Shown here in pieces: positions 27,030-36,197 of a stretch of DNA of 64,000 bases. Where the stretch lies: contig JAHLWS010000087.1 in the NCBI GenBank assembly GCA_019057795.1, forward strand, positions 1-64,000, in the 5' to 3' direction. Under the pieces are notes generated by a model. It had not been told where the DNA came from, searched no databases, and saw only the letters and a program-made list of their open reading frames with translations. The position numbers and the translations under genes are program-made. The stretch comes from Promethearchaeota archaeon. GTDB taxonomy: Archaea; Asgardarchaeota; Lokiarchaeia; Sigyniarchaeales; SOKP01. Within the stretch, counting starts at the first letter, position 1; the number at the start of each line of letters is the position of its first letter.

Positions 27030-29783
27030 TTAGTTGAGAAACAAGAGTTTACCAATAAAGCTTGTTAGATCCACGACTTTAATTTTGTTTTTTAATTCTT
27101 TCTCTTCGTTCAAATAACAATTAAAGTGGGCTAAACACTTGGGGCAACTAACAATTAGATACTCGGCACCAGTATCGATCGCCTCTTTAATACGGGTAGC
27201 TTGAATCTCTTTTGAGTACTCATTACAACTTATATAAGCGGAAACTCCACAACATAAAGCATCTTTTTTATTACTCTCCATCTCAATTAATTCAATAAAT
27301 GGAATCTTATTTAATACTTCGCGGGGCGCATCGTAAACATTACTCAATCGTCCTAATCTACATGCGTCGTGATATGTAACTCTTATTTTTTCAGAAATTG
27401 GGAATTTAACATCGTCTATTAAGTGTTCCTTTAGGATGTACTCTGTTACGTGATAAATCTCAAAGTTAAACTCGTCAGTTCCTTTAAATAATTTTGGATA
27501 CTCATATTTCCATGTATGATAACCCTCTGCACAACTAAGTATTAATGTTTTTACTCCAGCGTCGTTAAATAACTGAACATTGTGTCTTGCTAACTTTTCA
27601 AATGTATCAGTATCTCCTTGCCATAAACTATCGTGTCCACAACATTTTTCGTTTGAAAGAACTACAGGCACAATTTCTTTTTGGTTTAAAAGACCTATTA
27701 CTACTCTTGGAATCTTAAGGAAATCCAACGCATTATAAAAAGGAACAACGGGTTGTATACCATAACTACAATCTTGTATATTAGATTCATCGCATGAATT
27801 TACGTAAACATCTAATTTTTGATCTGTACTACAACAAATATTGCAATTTAAACACCTACTTGCTTCTTGGATTGCACTTTCTTCCGTGAGAGGTAATTCG
27901 ACCTCATTAAAGCTTCTTAATCTTTCTTGTATAGGCAACAAATCTATACATTCTTTGGGCATTTTACTGGCTTCTTTTTTAGGTATTGGAGCAAGTTTAG
28001 AATATTTTTTAATGACTCTATTTTTTTTTAAACCAACTCCTCTAAGATATCTATCAATAGAAATCGCTGCATTATTTCCATTTCCTATGGCTCTAACAGC
28101 TATCCCTTCGCCTGGGATTACATCTCCCCCTGCAAAAATGTTAGGAACATTAGTTTGCATTGTTAATTCGTCTGTTATAATTCTCCCCCACCGGTCTATT
28201 TCTAATTGGTCATGAGCAGCTTCTAAAAGCGTTAATTCTGTACCTTGTCCAATAGCAAGTAGCAGAAAATCAAGGTTCATTTTAAACTCTGATTCTTCTA
28301 TAGGAATTGGTCTTCTCCGACCAGATTTATCTAATTCGCCAAGCTCCATACGAATGCATTCTATTTCTTTAAGAATTCCTTCTTGATCTCCAATTGCTTT
28401 TATTGGATTTGTTAAAAATTGAAACTCAACATTTTCTTCCTTTGCCATTTCAATTTCTTCTTCTTGAGCGGGCATTTCCTTTTCAGAACGACGATAAATC
28501 ACTACGACTTTCTTAGCACCTAATCTTAAAGCAGTTCTAGCAGAATCCATGGCAACATTTCCTCCACCTACTACGCCTATAATTTTATCTTTGAAATCAA
28601 ATTGTTTTTTTGTTAAATTTTTATCTTTGAGAAAATTTAGACCGCATAAAACGTTCTTAAGGTTCTCTCCTTCCATTTTGAGCCCTAAACAAGTCTGCTG
28701 CCCTATCGAAATAAAAAAGGCTTTATAGCCCTGTTTTTCTAAATTTTTAAAAGATAATTTAGGTCCTACGGGAGTATTTAATTTTATTTCAACTCCCATT
28801 TTTTCGATAAAGTCAATTTCATAATCTAAAATATAGGCAGGTAAACGATATCTTGGAATCCCAGATCGTAAAGTCCCTCCTTTATAAATCTCTGCTTCAA
28901 ACACAGTAGGTTTATAACCTTGTCTCGCTAAAAAATAAGCTGCGGATAACCCTCCAGGACCAGCACCTATTATAGCTACTTTTTCCTTAAATTGCTTAAC
29001 TGGTTTAATACTGGATTTTGCTTTGTTGTTTAATTCCCAATCTGCGATGAATCTCTTTAAAGATCGAATACCAAGAGCTTCATCGATATCTTTGCGATTA
29101 CATTCAAGCGCACAAGGCTCTGTACAAACTCGCGCACATATCATAGGAAAGGGGTTGCTTTCCCTAATTAAATCAATAGCTTCTTGAAATTTACCTTCCG
29201 AAATTAATGAGATATAACCTTGAACATCAACTCCTGCGGGACACGCATTAGAACACGGAGGAATGGAATTCATAAAAGGAAGGCACCCCATAAAATAGGC
29301 GGTTTCCCCTTTGTCTGTAAATTTTAATTTAGTGTAATCTAAAAACCCGAGTTTGTTATCGATACTAACATTGTCATTTGCCATTAATTGAGGTAAACTT
29401 GAATATACTCTATCGTGATGACATTCAAGTTGTTCTGTCTGTAAAATCTCAGATTCGGAAGTAAGAGTGCGGAGACTTTTAATAATTTCTACAAAATCTA
29501 CACCAGTATTATCCTTAAACATAGGACAATACTCCATGCATTGCCCACAAGTTAAGCAGTTCCAAATATTATTGTTTTCTAACGCTTCCTCTAGCGGTAG
29601 GAAAGTCAAATCAGTAATCAATTTTCTTGGAAAAAACGTACCTACAAAACTTGTAGGACATACGTTAACACAACGATTACAATCGTAACAATAATTTGCG
29701 TTGGCTATTACTTTATTAATGACTTCACTATAAATTTTAGACCTTTCTTTTTTAACACTTTCAGTATCTTTAGATTCAGTCAT
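27030..29783 (-). CDS. Fusion: HdrC-like Fe-S + GltD/NfnB flavoprotein + HdrB-like CCG domains
   Basis: A 917-residue three-part redox protein. The N-terminus (about 36-92) has HdrC/GlpC-type ferredoxin motifs CYDCNRCVNVCP and CLTCGQCMEYCP. The middle (about 165-610) is a complete GltD-like unit: CSNACPAGVDV, FAD loop AIIGAGPGGLSAAYFLA, VVGGGNVAMDSART and a FAGGDVIPG end. The C-terminus (about 690-915) has two CCG-type motifs, CCGHDSLWQGD and CCGVSAYISCN with CPKCLAHF, as in HdrB/HdrD, which reduce disulfides at noncubane clusters. A NAD(P)H-linked heterodisulfide-reductase-like activity is the simplest inference; the disulfide or acceptor is unknown. Its TATA-like element lies at about 29831-29840. 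Confidence 0.85.
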   Translation of the reverse strand: MTESKDTESVKKERSKIYSEVINKVIANANYCYDCNRCVNVCPTSFVGTFFPRKLITDLTFLPLEEALENNNIWNCLTCGQCMEYCPMFKDNTGVDFVEIIKSLRTLTSESEILQTEQLECHHDRVYSSLPQLMANDNVSIDNKLGFLDYTKLKFTDKGETAYFMGCLPFMNSIPPCSNACPAGVDVQGYISLISEGKFQEAIDLIRESNPFPMICARVCTEPCALECNRKDIDEALGIRSLKRFIADWELNNKAKSSIKPVKQFKEKVAIIGAGPGGLSAAYFLARQGYKPTVFEAEIYKGGTLRSGIPRYRLPAYILDYEIDFIEKMGVEIKLNTPVGPKLSFKNLEKQGYKAFFISIGQQTCLGLKMEGENLKNVLCGLNFLKDKNLTKKQFDFKDKIIGVVGGGNVAMDSARTALRLGAKKVVVIYRRSEKEMPAQEEEIEMAKEENVEFQFLTNPIKAIGDQEGILKEIECIRMELGELDKSGRRRPIPIEESEFKMNLDFLLLAIGQGTELTLLEAAHDQLEIDRWGRIITDELTMQTNVPNIFAGGDVIPGEGIAVRAIGNGNNAAISIDRYLRGVGLKKNRVIKKYSKLAPIPKKEASKMPKECIDLLPIQERLRSFNEVELPLTEESAIQEASRCLNCNICCSTDQKLDVYVNSCDESNIQDCSYGIQPVVPFYNALDFLKIPRVVIGLLNQKEIVPVVLSNEKCCGHDSLWQGDTDTFEKLARHNVQLFNDAGVKTLILSCAEGYHTWKYEYPKLFKGTDEFNFEIYHVTEYILKEHLIDDVKFPISEKIRVTYHDACRLGRLSNVYDAPREVLNKIPFIELIEMESNKKDALCCGVSAYISCNEYSKEIQATRIKEAIDTGAEYLIVSCPKCLAHFNCYLNEEKELKNKIKVVDLTSFIGKLLFLN

Positions 29784-30161
29784 ATTAATTACTTTTCAGT
29801 CTTTAATCTTGTTAAATATAATTTACAGAAATTTATATATACTTTTATTATAGTACAAAAGATATAATTTTCACTATAAGAAGCAAATATGCTATTTCAT
29901 AAATTTCTTTTTGTATAGCTTAATTCTCAAAATTCTAATTTGATTCGATTTCGTTTTAAAATTGGGGAATTTTAAATAAAATAAAAACTAAGTAAAAATT
30001 AATTTTAAAAAAAACATTATTTTTAGAGTGTTTAACATCAGAGGATTAGTTAGTGTAGAAGTTGTTCCTATGAACAATCAACCTAATAAATAGTAGTTCT
30101 CTATATTAAATATTAACTCTCTATACTAAAAAAAATCAAAAAACAAAATTTAGTGAAAAAC
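29784..30161. promoter_or_regulatory. Divergent intergenic region between the HdrCB-GltD fusion and AOR
   Basis: About 380 very AT-rich bases. ATTTATATAT at 29831-29840 can be read on the minus strand as a TATA box for the fusion gene. A short plus-strand frame near 30028-30093 (GTG start, ends ...NNQPNK) has no recognisable family. No structured RNA or clear repeat was seen. Confidence 0.35.
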
Positions 30162-32084
30162 ATGAGTAAAGCTAAAGATATAACTTTACCCGAGGAAGTT
30201 AAAGGATACTCTCAAGTAAGAATCGATGTAGATTTAACAAGCGGTAAAATAGGAAAAACAACTTTATCCAATGAATTTTGCCGAGATTGGATTGGCGGTT
30301 ATGGTTTTGGAGCAAAAGTTCTATGGGACGAGTTAAAGCCAGGTGTAGACCCCTTAGGTCCAGATAATGTATTTGTTTGGGCTATTGGTCCCTTCCCTAC
30401 TACAATTTTACCAACTAGCTCAAAATATGGCGTATTTGCTAAATCCCCATTAACGGGTGTATTTGGCATGGCTATTTCTTCAGGTTCAGTTGGAGCCCAA
30501 GCCCGACGTGCGGGTATTAATATGATCGTGATAAAAGGAAAGGCTTCTGAACCCGTTTACATGGTTGTAGATGATGACGACTACTATTTAGAGCCATGTT
30601 CGAAAACTTTATGGGGAAAAGGAAATTTTGAAACAGAGGATTTATTACGAGAAGAATTTCAAGATCAGAGACTAGCTGTTATGTCAATAGGACCAGCAGG
30701 GGAACGATTAAGTAGATTAGGGTGCATCACAAACGATAGAAACCGACAAGCGGGTCGTACCGGTATGGGGGCTGTCATGGGCTCTAAAAACCTCAAAGCA
30801 ATAGCATTTAGGGGTACTAAAGGATTGAAAGTTGCTCAACCCGCTGAATTTTACAAATTAGCTAAGAAACTAATCAAAGTGGCTAATGGTCCTGCAACTG
30901 CAAAATATCGCGATTTAGGAACCCCAGCAGGAATAACCAGTTATAATAAGTTAGGAATGTTCCCTACTAAGAATTTTCGGGAAGGTACATGGGAAGAAAT
31001 AGATAATGGCGCCTTTACAGGAGACACTCTTAATATTGATTGGGTTGTAAAAAAAGTAGCTTGTTCCCAATGCTCTATTGCGTGCGATCATTTAGCAAGG
31101 GTACCAAAAACTCACCCCGAATATCCTAATTTAGTCGCGTCTATAGATGTTGAAATGTGCTATTCATTTGGTTCAAATATGGGTAATTCTGATTGGCCAA
31201 CGGTATTTAAATGCGTTCAATTGTGCGATGATTTAGGTATTGACGCGATCTCAGCCGGGGTGACTGCCTCAATGGCGGCAGAATTGTTTGATCTAGGGCT
31301 TATAACTAAAAAAGATTTAGGTTATGAGTTACCATTCGGTTCAACGGTCAATTTAGTGAGATTCACCGAAGAAATGTGTCTTGGAAAAGGATTTGCAGGT
31401 GAAATCTTTGGAGATGGCTGTAAACAAGCAGGAATTCGATTAGAAGAAAAAGGAGTAAAAAACGCAGGCTATTACGGAATGCACATAAAAGGTTTAGAAA
31501 TGCCCGCTTTTGACCTTCATGGTATGACCTCCTTTGCAGTTGGAGAAAGCGTATCTATTAGAGGCGCTTGCCATTTAAGGAATGGAGCATATGGACTCGA
31601 TGCTAAAGGAAAGTTCGACAGGTTCGGATACGATAAAGGTCTTGAACGTGGTAAGTCAATTGTAGCAGTTGAAGATGTTTATGGCATAATTGATTCATAT
31701 ATAATATGTAAATTCACTCGTGGAATTTATGAAAACGATGCAGAAATGGCAAAGGTATACGAACTTGTAACTGGTATTCCACACACAGAGCAATCATTGC
31801 TGACAAGAGGAACTGCAATAGTTACGCTTTCTAAATGTTTCAACATTCGAGAAGGCTGGACACGAGCAGACGATCATCCTCCCGAAAAGTTCTTCAAAGA
31901 TGCCCATACAAAAGGACCAGCGAAGGGTGTTACCTTAAAGGAAGAGGGATATCAAAAATTATTGAGCGGATACTACGAAGCTAGAGGCTGGGACACGAAA
32001 ACTGGAATTCCAACCGACGCAACTCTAAAGAAGTTAGGTTTGGATTTTGTTATTGGAAAATTAAAGCCAGCAGGAGGTAAATAA
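30162..32084 (+). CDS. aor: Tungsten-containing aldehyde:ferredoxin oxidoreductase
   Basis: A 640-residue member of the AOR family, which oxidises aldehydes to acids with ferredoxin as acceptor using a tungsten bis-pterin and one [4Fe-4S] cluster. Visible: N-terminal GYGFGAKVLWDELKPG, pterin-binding GPAGERLSRLGCITNDR and GRTGMGAVMGSKNLKA. The cluster cysteines lie in CSQCSIACDH, with the fourth in the C-terminal YIICKF. DIDAISAGVTASMA is also typical. ATG 30162 is preferred to GTG 30153. It ends with AGGAGGTAA, which is the Shine-Dalgarno for the ferredoxin gene 4 bases downstream, so the pair is one operon. The aldehyde substrate is unknown. Confidence 0.93.
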   Translation: MSKAKDITLPEEVKGYSQVRIDVDLTSGKIGKTTLSNEFCRDWIGGYGFGAKVLWDELKPGVDPLGPDNVFVWAIGPFPTTILPTSSKYGVFAKSPLTGVFGMAISSGSVGAQARRAGINMIVIKGKASEPVYMVVDDDDYYLEPCSKTLWGKGNFETEDLLREEFQDQRLAVMSIGPAGERLSRLGCITNDRNRQAGRTGMGAVMGSKNLKAIAFRGTKGLKVAQPAEFYKLAKKLIKVANGPATAKYRDLGTPAGITSYNKLGMFPTKNFREGTWEEIDNGAFTGDTLNIDWVVKKVACSQCSIACDHLARVPKTHPEYPNLVASIDVEMCYSFGSNMGNSDWPTVFKCVQLCDDLGIDAISAGVTASMAAELFDLGLITKKDLGYELPFGSTVNLVRFTEEMCLGKGFAGEIFGDGCKQAGIRLEEKGVKNAGYYGMHIKGLEMPAFDLHGMTSFAVGESVSIRGACHLRNGAYGLDAKGKFDRFGYDKGLERGKSIVAVEDVYGIIDSYIICKFTRGIYENDAEMAKVYELVTGIPHTEQSLLTRGTAIVTLSKCFNIREGWTRADDHPPEKFFKDAHTKGPAKGVTLKEEGYQKLLSGYYEARGWDTKTGIPTDATLKKLGLDFVIGKLKPAGGK

Positions 32085-32088
32085 AAGA

Positions 32089-32643
32089 ATGTCAACTATT
32101 AGAACTAAGAAAAGAGGCGGAGTTATTCATCAATTCATAGTTGTAGATCCGAAACTCTGCACTGGCTGCGAAACTTGCGAAAGCGTTTGCTCTTTTGTCC
32201 ACGACGGCGAGTTTAACCCAATTAACACACGAATCCATAGAGTTAGAATCGAACCAGTATTTAACATTGCTCTTGCCTGCCAAAAATGCGAGGAGGCACC
32301 ATGCATTCGAAGTTGCCCCGAAAAAGCTTTGGAGAAAGACCCTGAAACGGGTTCCATCATTGTAGACGACGACAAGTGCAACGGATGCGGCTATTGTTGC
32401 CGGGCTTGCGAATTTGGAGCGATGACAATGCACGTAATAAGCCAAAAAGCGCTTGTCTGCGACCTTTGCGAAGATATGAAAGACGAATTTGTCGAGGAAG
32501 GCGGTAAAAAGGAGCCTCAATGCATAATAGTTTGCCCCAAGGAAGCCATAACTTTGAAAAATGTAGAACAAATTGGCGAAGAAACCCGAATTGACGCTGT
32601 AAAACGCTTATTTGGCGATGTTTCGGAATTTAGTAGCAAATAA
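32089..32643 (+). CDS. Polyferredoxin electron-transfer partner of AOR (HycB/DMSO-reductase-B type)
   Basis: A 184-residue protein with four cysteine groups typical of four [4Fe-4S] clusters: CTGCETCESVCSF, CQKCEEAPCIRSCP, CNGCGYCCRACEF and CDLCEDMKDEF ... CIIVCP. This is the HycB/CooF/DMSO-reductase-B layout. It probably takes electrons from the AOR encoded just upstream (shared Shine-Dalgarno region, AGGAGGT at 32072-32078) and passes them to ferredoxin or the Hdr modules. Base composition is clearly richer in G and C than the surroundings, with many TGC and GCG-type codons. This may reflect selection, recent transfer or the cysteine-rich composition. Confidence 0.9.
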   Translation: MSTIRTKKRGGVIHQFIVVDPKLCTGCETCESVCSFVHDGEFNPINTRIHRVRIEPVFNIALACQKCEEAPCIRSCPEKALEKDPETGSIIVDDDKCNGCGYCCRACEFGAMTMHVISQKALVCDLCEDMKDEFVEEGGKKEPQCIIVCPKEAITLKNVEQIGEETRIDAVKRLFGDVSEFSSK

Positions 32644-32737
32644 CTTAATTTTTTTATCTTATTTATTTATATTATTTTTTTATTTCTCTTATTTTCAAAT
32701 GACTATTTGAATGGATATTCTCACAATATTTTTTTCC

Positions 32738-32765
32738 TACTCGAAAAATTTAAATATTTCGAGTA
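32738..32765. promoter_or_regulatory. 28-bp inverted repeat overlapping the TATA box of the AbrB/PIN operon
   Basis: The half-sites are TACTCGAAA and TTTCGAGTA around an ATTTAAAT core; 26 of 28 positions are symmetric. The core includes a TATA-like TTTAAATA about 26 bases before ATG 32779, so a leaderless transcript would start near that ATG. A dyad at the TATA box is the expected place for an autorepressing antitoxin to bind. Confidence 0.7.
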
Positions 32766-32778
32766 TATATTTTTTATA

Positions 32779-33030
32779 ATGACCATTCATACTGATACTA
32801 TAATACTAAAAATTGGATCAAAAGGAGAAATCTTTCCTCCCAAGGAAATTCGAAAAAGACTTGGTTTTGAACCAAATCAACCCATTTTATTATATATTCA
32901 TCACGATCAATTAATCATAAGAAAACTTCATTCTATTGAGGAAATTTTGAATTCTTCACCAAAGACTAAAATTAGTTATCACGCTTGGAAACAATTTAAA
33001 GAGGAATTAGGTGAGGACTATGAAATATGA
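32779..33030 (+). CDS. AbrB/SpoVT-type antitoxin
   Basis: An 83-residue protein beginning TIHTDTIILKIGSKGEIFPP, the swapped-hairpin AbrB/MazE-like DNA-binding pattern (KIGSKGEIFPPKEIRKRLGF). A C-terminal tail then probably binds the toxin. The frame is open further upstream to 32707, but ATG 32779 fits the domain start and lies about 26 bases after the TATA-like core of the palindrome at 32738-32765. The stop overlaps the PIN gene start by four bases (ATGA), indicating coupled translation. Likely represses its own operon together with the PIN protein. Confidence 0.85.
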   Translation: MTIHTDTIILKIGSKGEIFPPKEIRKRLGFEPNQPILLYIHHDQLIIRKLHSIEEILNSSPKTKISYHAWKQFKEELGEDYEI

Positions 33031-33530
33031 AAATTCTAATTGATACATCATACTTTTTACCTCTCATTAAAATTGGGATTGAAAATATTCCCCAAACTAC
33101 CTTGGTTAATCTTTTAGCTAAAACATCTTTTGAATATTTTTATTCAAATCTCACTCTTTTTGAACTCACAGCGAAGGGATTAAAAATTTCATCTCAGGAA
33201 AATATAATAACGCCACAAGACATTAGGATTGGAATTGATGCCATTCAAAACGACTCGCGTCTCGTAGAAAAGTCGTTTATTGATAATCCATTAATCATCG
33301 AATTAGCATCTCAATTAAAAGCAATTCATAAAGATACAATTGATTGTTTGATTTTCGCTACAGCTATCTGTATTTGTGATTGTATCGTTACCATGGATGT
33401 ATCATTCTTCGATCAAATCAATAAAGTGCCCTCGTTAATCAATGCAATTAGAAAAATCAATGAAAACTTCCATTTTTGGTTCAACGACCTCTCAGATGAT
33501 TTAAGGGCTCTTAAATCAATTGATTCGTAG
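33027..33530 (+). CDS. PIN-domain ribonuclease, VapC-like toxin
   Basis: A 167-residue PIN protein with the acidic residues of the RNase active site in the usual places: D6 in ILIDTSYF, an early glutamate in LFELTAKG, D in KDTIDCLIFATAI and D in IVTMDVSFF. PIN toxins cleave specific tRNA or rRNA sites with Mg ions. It overlaps the AbrB-type gene, forming a toxin-antitoxin pair. The combination of an AbrB-type antitoxin with a PIN toxin is common in archaea. It lies between the AOR operon and the hdrA operon and has no evident link to their chemistry. Confidence 0.85.
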   Translation: MKILIDTSYFLPLIKIGIENIPQTTLVNLLAKTSFEYFYSNLTLFELTAKGLKISSQENIITPQDIRIGIDAIQNDSRLVEKSFIDNPLIIELASQLKAIHKDTIDCLIFATAICICDCIVTMDVSFFDQINKVPSLINAIRKINENFHFWFNDLSDDLRALKSIDS

Positions 33531-33778
33531 AATGTTCGTATGTTTCAATTTTTTCTTATTTTTATTCAATTTATTTTTAGTATTTCAATTTATATCGTAA
33601 AATCTAAATTTAATAAGAGATAATTACCAGAATTGAAAACAAACTAAGTGAAGAGTAAGAATAATTGAACTTTAATAAGAAGTATTATTTACAATATCAT
33701 TATTATTTAATCAAATACAATTAATACAATTCGTTATAGGATTAAACCTTTAAAATTAGGAGGATACAAATATAAAAG

Positions 33779-35749
33779 GTGGAAAAATTGTCTGAAGAAC
33801 AGACCAATAGTAAACACAAAATCGGAGCATTTATATGTAGATGAGGAGTTAATATTGGAGGCATTTTAGATGTGCCTAAAATTGTAGAAGAGATTGATAA
33901 ACTCGACGATGTTTGCGCTTATGAGTATTTAAATTTGTGTACTTCTGGAGGAGCTGAATTTATGAAAGAACAAATAGACGAAAAAGGCTTCGACAGAATT
34001 ATCATGGCTGCTTGAACTCCAATAACACATGAACCAGTATTTCACGCTATTTTAAAAGAAGCAGGATTGCCACAGAGATATTTGGAATTTGTCAACATTA
34101 GAGAACATTGTAGTTACGTTCATCAAGCTATGGAAGTAAGAGATGACGCTACACTTAAAGCAATAGAATTAGTAAAAGCAGGGATTTCAAGATCGCAATT
34201 TCTGGAAGAAATACCTACAAAAACAGTTGATGTAAATCCTACATGTTTGGTTATTGGTGGAGGGATTGCTGGCTTAAGTGCTGCAATTGATTTGGGAGAT
34301 GCAGGATATAAAGTTTATTTAGTTGAAAAGAAAACTACCATCGGTGGTCGTATGAGTCAATTAGATCGAACATTTCCGACAGACGATTGCAGTATCTGAA
34401 TATTGGGGCCAAAGATGTTAGAAGCTGATCGGCATCCAAATATAGAAATGCTTACTTATAGTGAAGTAGAAAAAGTCGAAGGATATATAGGTAATTTTCG
34501 AGTTCAAGTAAAAAGAAAAGCGCGATTTGTCATTGAAAGCGAATGTACTGGGTGTGGCGCGTGTACGGAAGTATGTCCGATATACATTCCTAATTATTTT
34601 GATGAAAATCTGTCGGCTCGGAAGTGTATCGATATTTCATTCGCTCAAGCAGTTCCGGCAGTTTACGACATTGCAAGAGAATCGTGTGTAGAATGTTTTG
34701 CATGTGTCGATTCTTGTGATTTGGAAGCAATTGACTTTAGCCAACAAGATGAAATAGTAGAACTTGAAATAGGAACAATAATTGTGGCAACAGGATGGGA
34801 TATATATCAAGAAGACGATTATGGGTACGGAAAATACGAGAATGTAATCACACAAATCCAATTAGAGAGAATCCTTGCTCCAAATGGTCCTATGTTTGGT
34901 CATTTGGTACGCCCCTCAGATGGAAAGCGTCCAAAGAAAATATTATTCATTAACTGCGTAGGATCACGAGATTTAAAAAAGAATGAATATTGTAGCGTAG
35001 TTTGTTGTAATTTATCTGTTAAGAATTCCAAACTTATAATCTCTGAATATCCCGATTCCGAAATTACAGTATGTTATATAGATATGAGATGCGGAGGGAA
35101 GATGTATGAAGAGTATTATAAAAGAGCCAGAGATGCAGGAATTCTTTTTGTTAAAGGGATGATAGGAAGCATAGAAGAAGATCCATTAACACAGAATCTT
35201 ATCGTTCAATTTGAACCTGTTGGAACCGATACAATAGTAAAACTGGAAGTTCATATGGTTATTTTGTCATCGGCATCGCTACCTTCTCAAGGCACAAATG
35301 AAATTGCTGCTATAATGAATATCGAGAAAACATCAGATGGGTTCCTAAAAGAAGTTCATCCACGTTTAGAACCAATCAAGACGAAAGTTCCAGGAATTTA
35401 CTTAGCTGGTTCTTGTCAAGGTCAAAAATCGATTGAACTAACAGTAAGCCAGGCTAAGGGAGCAGCATCTTCAGCAGGCATTCCAATGGGACGAAGAGAA
35501 TACGTTATTGAATTAATACGCGCCCAACCAATAGACGAAAGATGTGCAAAATGCTATAAATGTATTGACGCTTGTCCATACAATGCAATTTCTATTAATG
35601 ATGAAGGAACGATTGTTGTAGATGTAATAAGTTGCAGAGGTTGTGGAATTTGCACTGCAATATGCCCTTCTAAAGCAATAGATTTAGCGCATTACAAAGA
35701 TGTTCAATATTCAGTTTATATTGACGAATTATTGCCTATTGAGGATTAA
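33779..35749 (+). CDS. hdrA: Heterodisulfide reductase subunit A, selenoprotein with three Sec (UGA) codons
   Basis: Reading through three in-frame TGA codons gives one 656-residue HdrA. TGA at 33842-33844 gives CRUGVNIGG where family members have CHCG. TGA at 34013-34015 gives AAUTPITHEP for AACTPRTHEP. TGA at 34397-34399 gives DDCSIUILGPKM for DCSACILTPKM. Every UGA stands at a family cysteine and flanking homology is continuous. Later features are FAD loop VIGGGIAGLSAAIDLG, CTGCGACTEVCP, CVECFACVDSC, and two C-terminal ferredoxin motifs (CAKCYKCIDACP; CRGCGICTAICP). Start GTG 33779 or TTG 33788: AGGAGG at 33758-33763 favours the former, AGGTGG at 33777-33782 the latter. HdrA bifurcates electrons through its FAD. 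vhuD follows after 13 bases. Confidence 0.93.
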
Positions 35750-35762
35750 AGAGGTAATTAAA

Positions 35763-36197
35763 ATGAGAGACAACGATATTAAAATTCTATCCTTTTTATG
35801 TTTAAAATGAGGCTATGGTGCAGCTGATATGGCGGGAACAATTAGAGCTCAATACCCCGTATCTTTAAGAACCGTTTTAGTTCCATGCACAGGAAGAATC
35901 GGTTCAGATGTAATTATGAGAGGTTTTGGGAGAGGTGCTGACGGAATACTCGTTGTAGGATGATACATTGGAGAATGTGATTATGAAAAAGGTAACTATT
36001 TTGCTCATAGATCAATCGCCTATATAAAAGAAGTGCTTAAAACCGTCGGACTTAACCCAAAAAGAATAAAAATGGAATATTGTAGTTCAGCGGAAGGTTC
36101 GAAATATCGGGAAGTAGCAATTGCTTTTGATGAAGAAATACGGAAACTTGGACCGAGCCCATTACGTAAAAAAAAAGAAAACTCCTCTAAAAAATAA
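35763..36197 (+). CDS. vhuD: VhuD/MvhD-type subunit, selenoprotein with two Sec (UGA) codons
   Basis: A 144-residue MvhD/VhuD homologue read through two in-frame TGA codons. TGA at 35808-35810 (residue 16) gives CLKUGYGAAD, where MvhD has CNWCSYAGAD. TGA at 35961-35963 (residue 67) gives VVGUYIGECDY, where MvhD has LGCHPGDCHY. Other family cysteines (VPCTGR, EYCSSAEG) are retained. MvhD carries a [2Fe-2S] cluster and links hydrogenase or formate dehydrogenase to HdrA. Shine-Dalgarno GAGGT at 35751-35755 lies 7 bases before ATG. It is cotranscribed with hdrA. No VhuA/VhuG hydrogenase subunit is adjacent, so the electron donor may instead be the downstream FdhB/FrhB-like protein or ferredoxin. 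Confidence 0.93.

Noticed and set aside
30028..30093. Short GTG-started ORF before the AOR gene, possible MoaD-like fragment
   Set aside because: Too short, lacks the MoaD Gly-Gly end, and no start signal.
33842..34399. Reading the UGA codons of hdrA as real stops and calling several short genes
   Set aside because: Homology to HdrA is continuous across all three codons, each replaces a conserved Cys, and a SECIS-like element lies downstream in the same operon.
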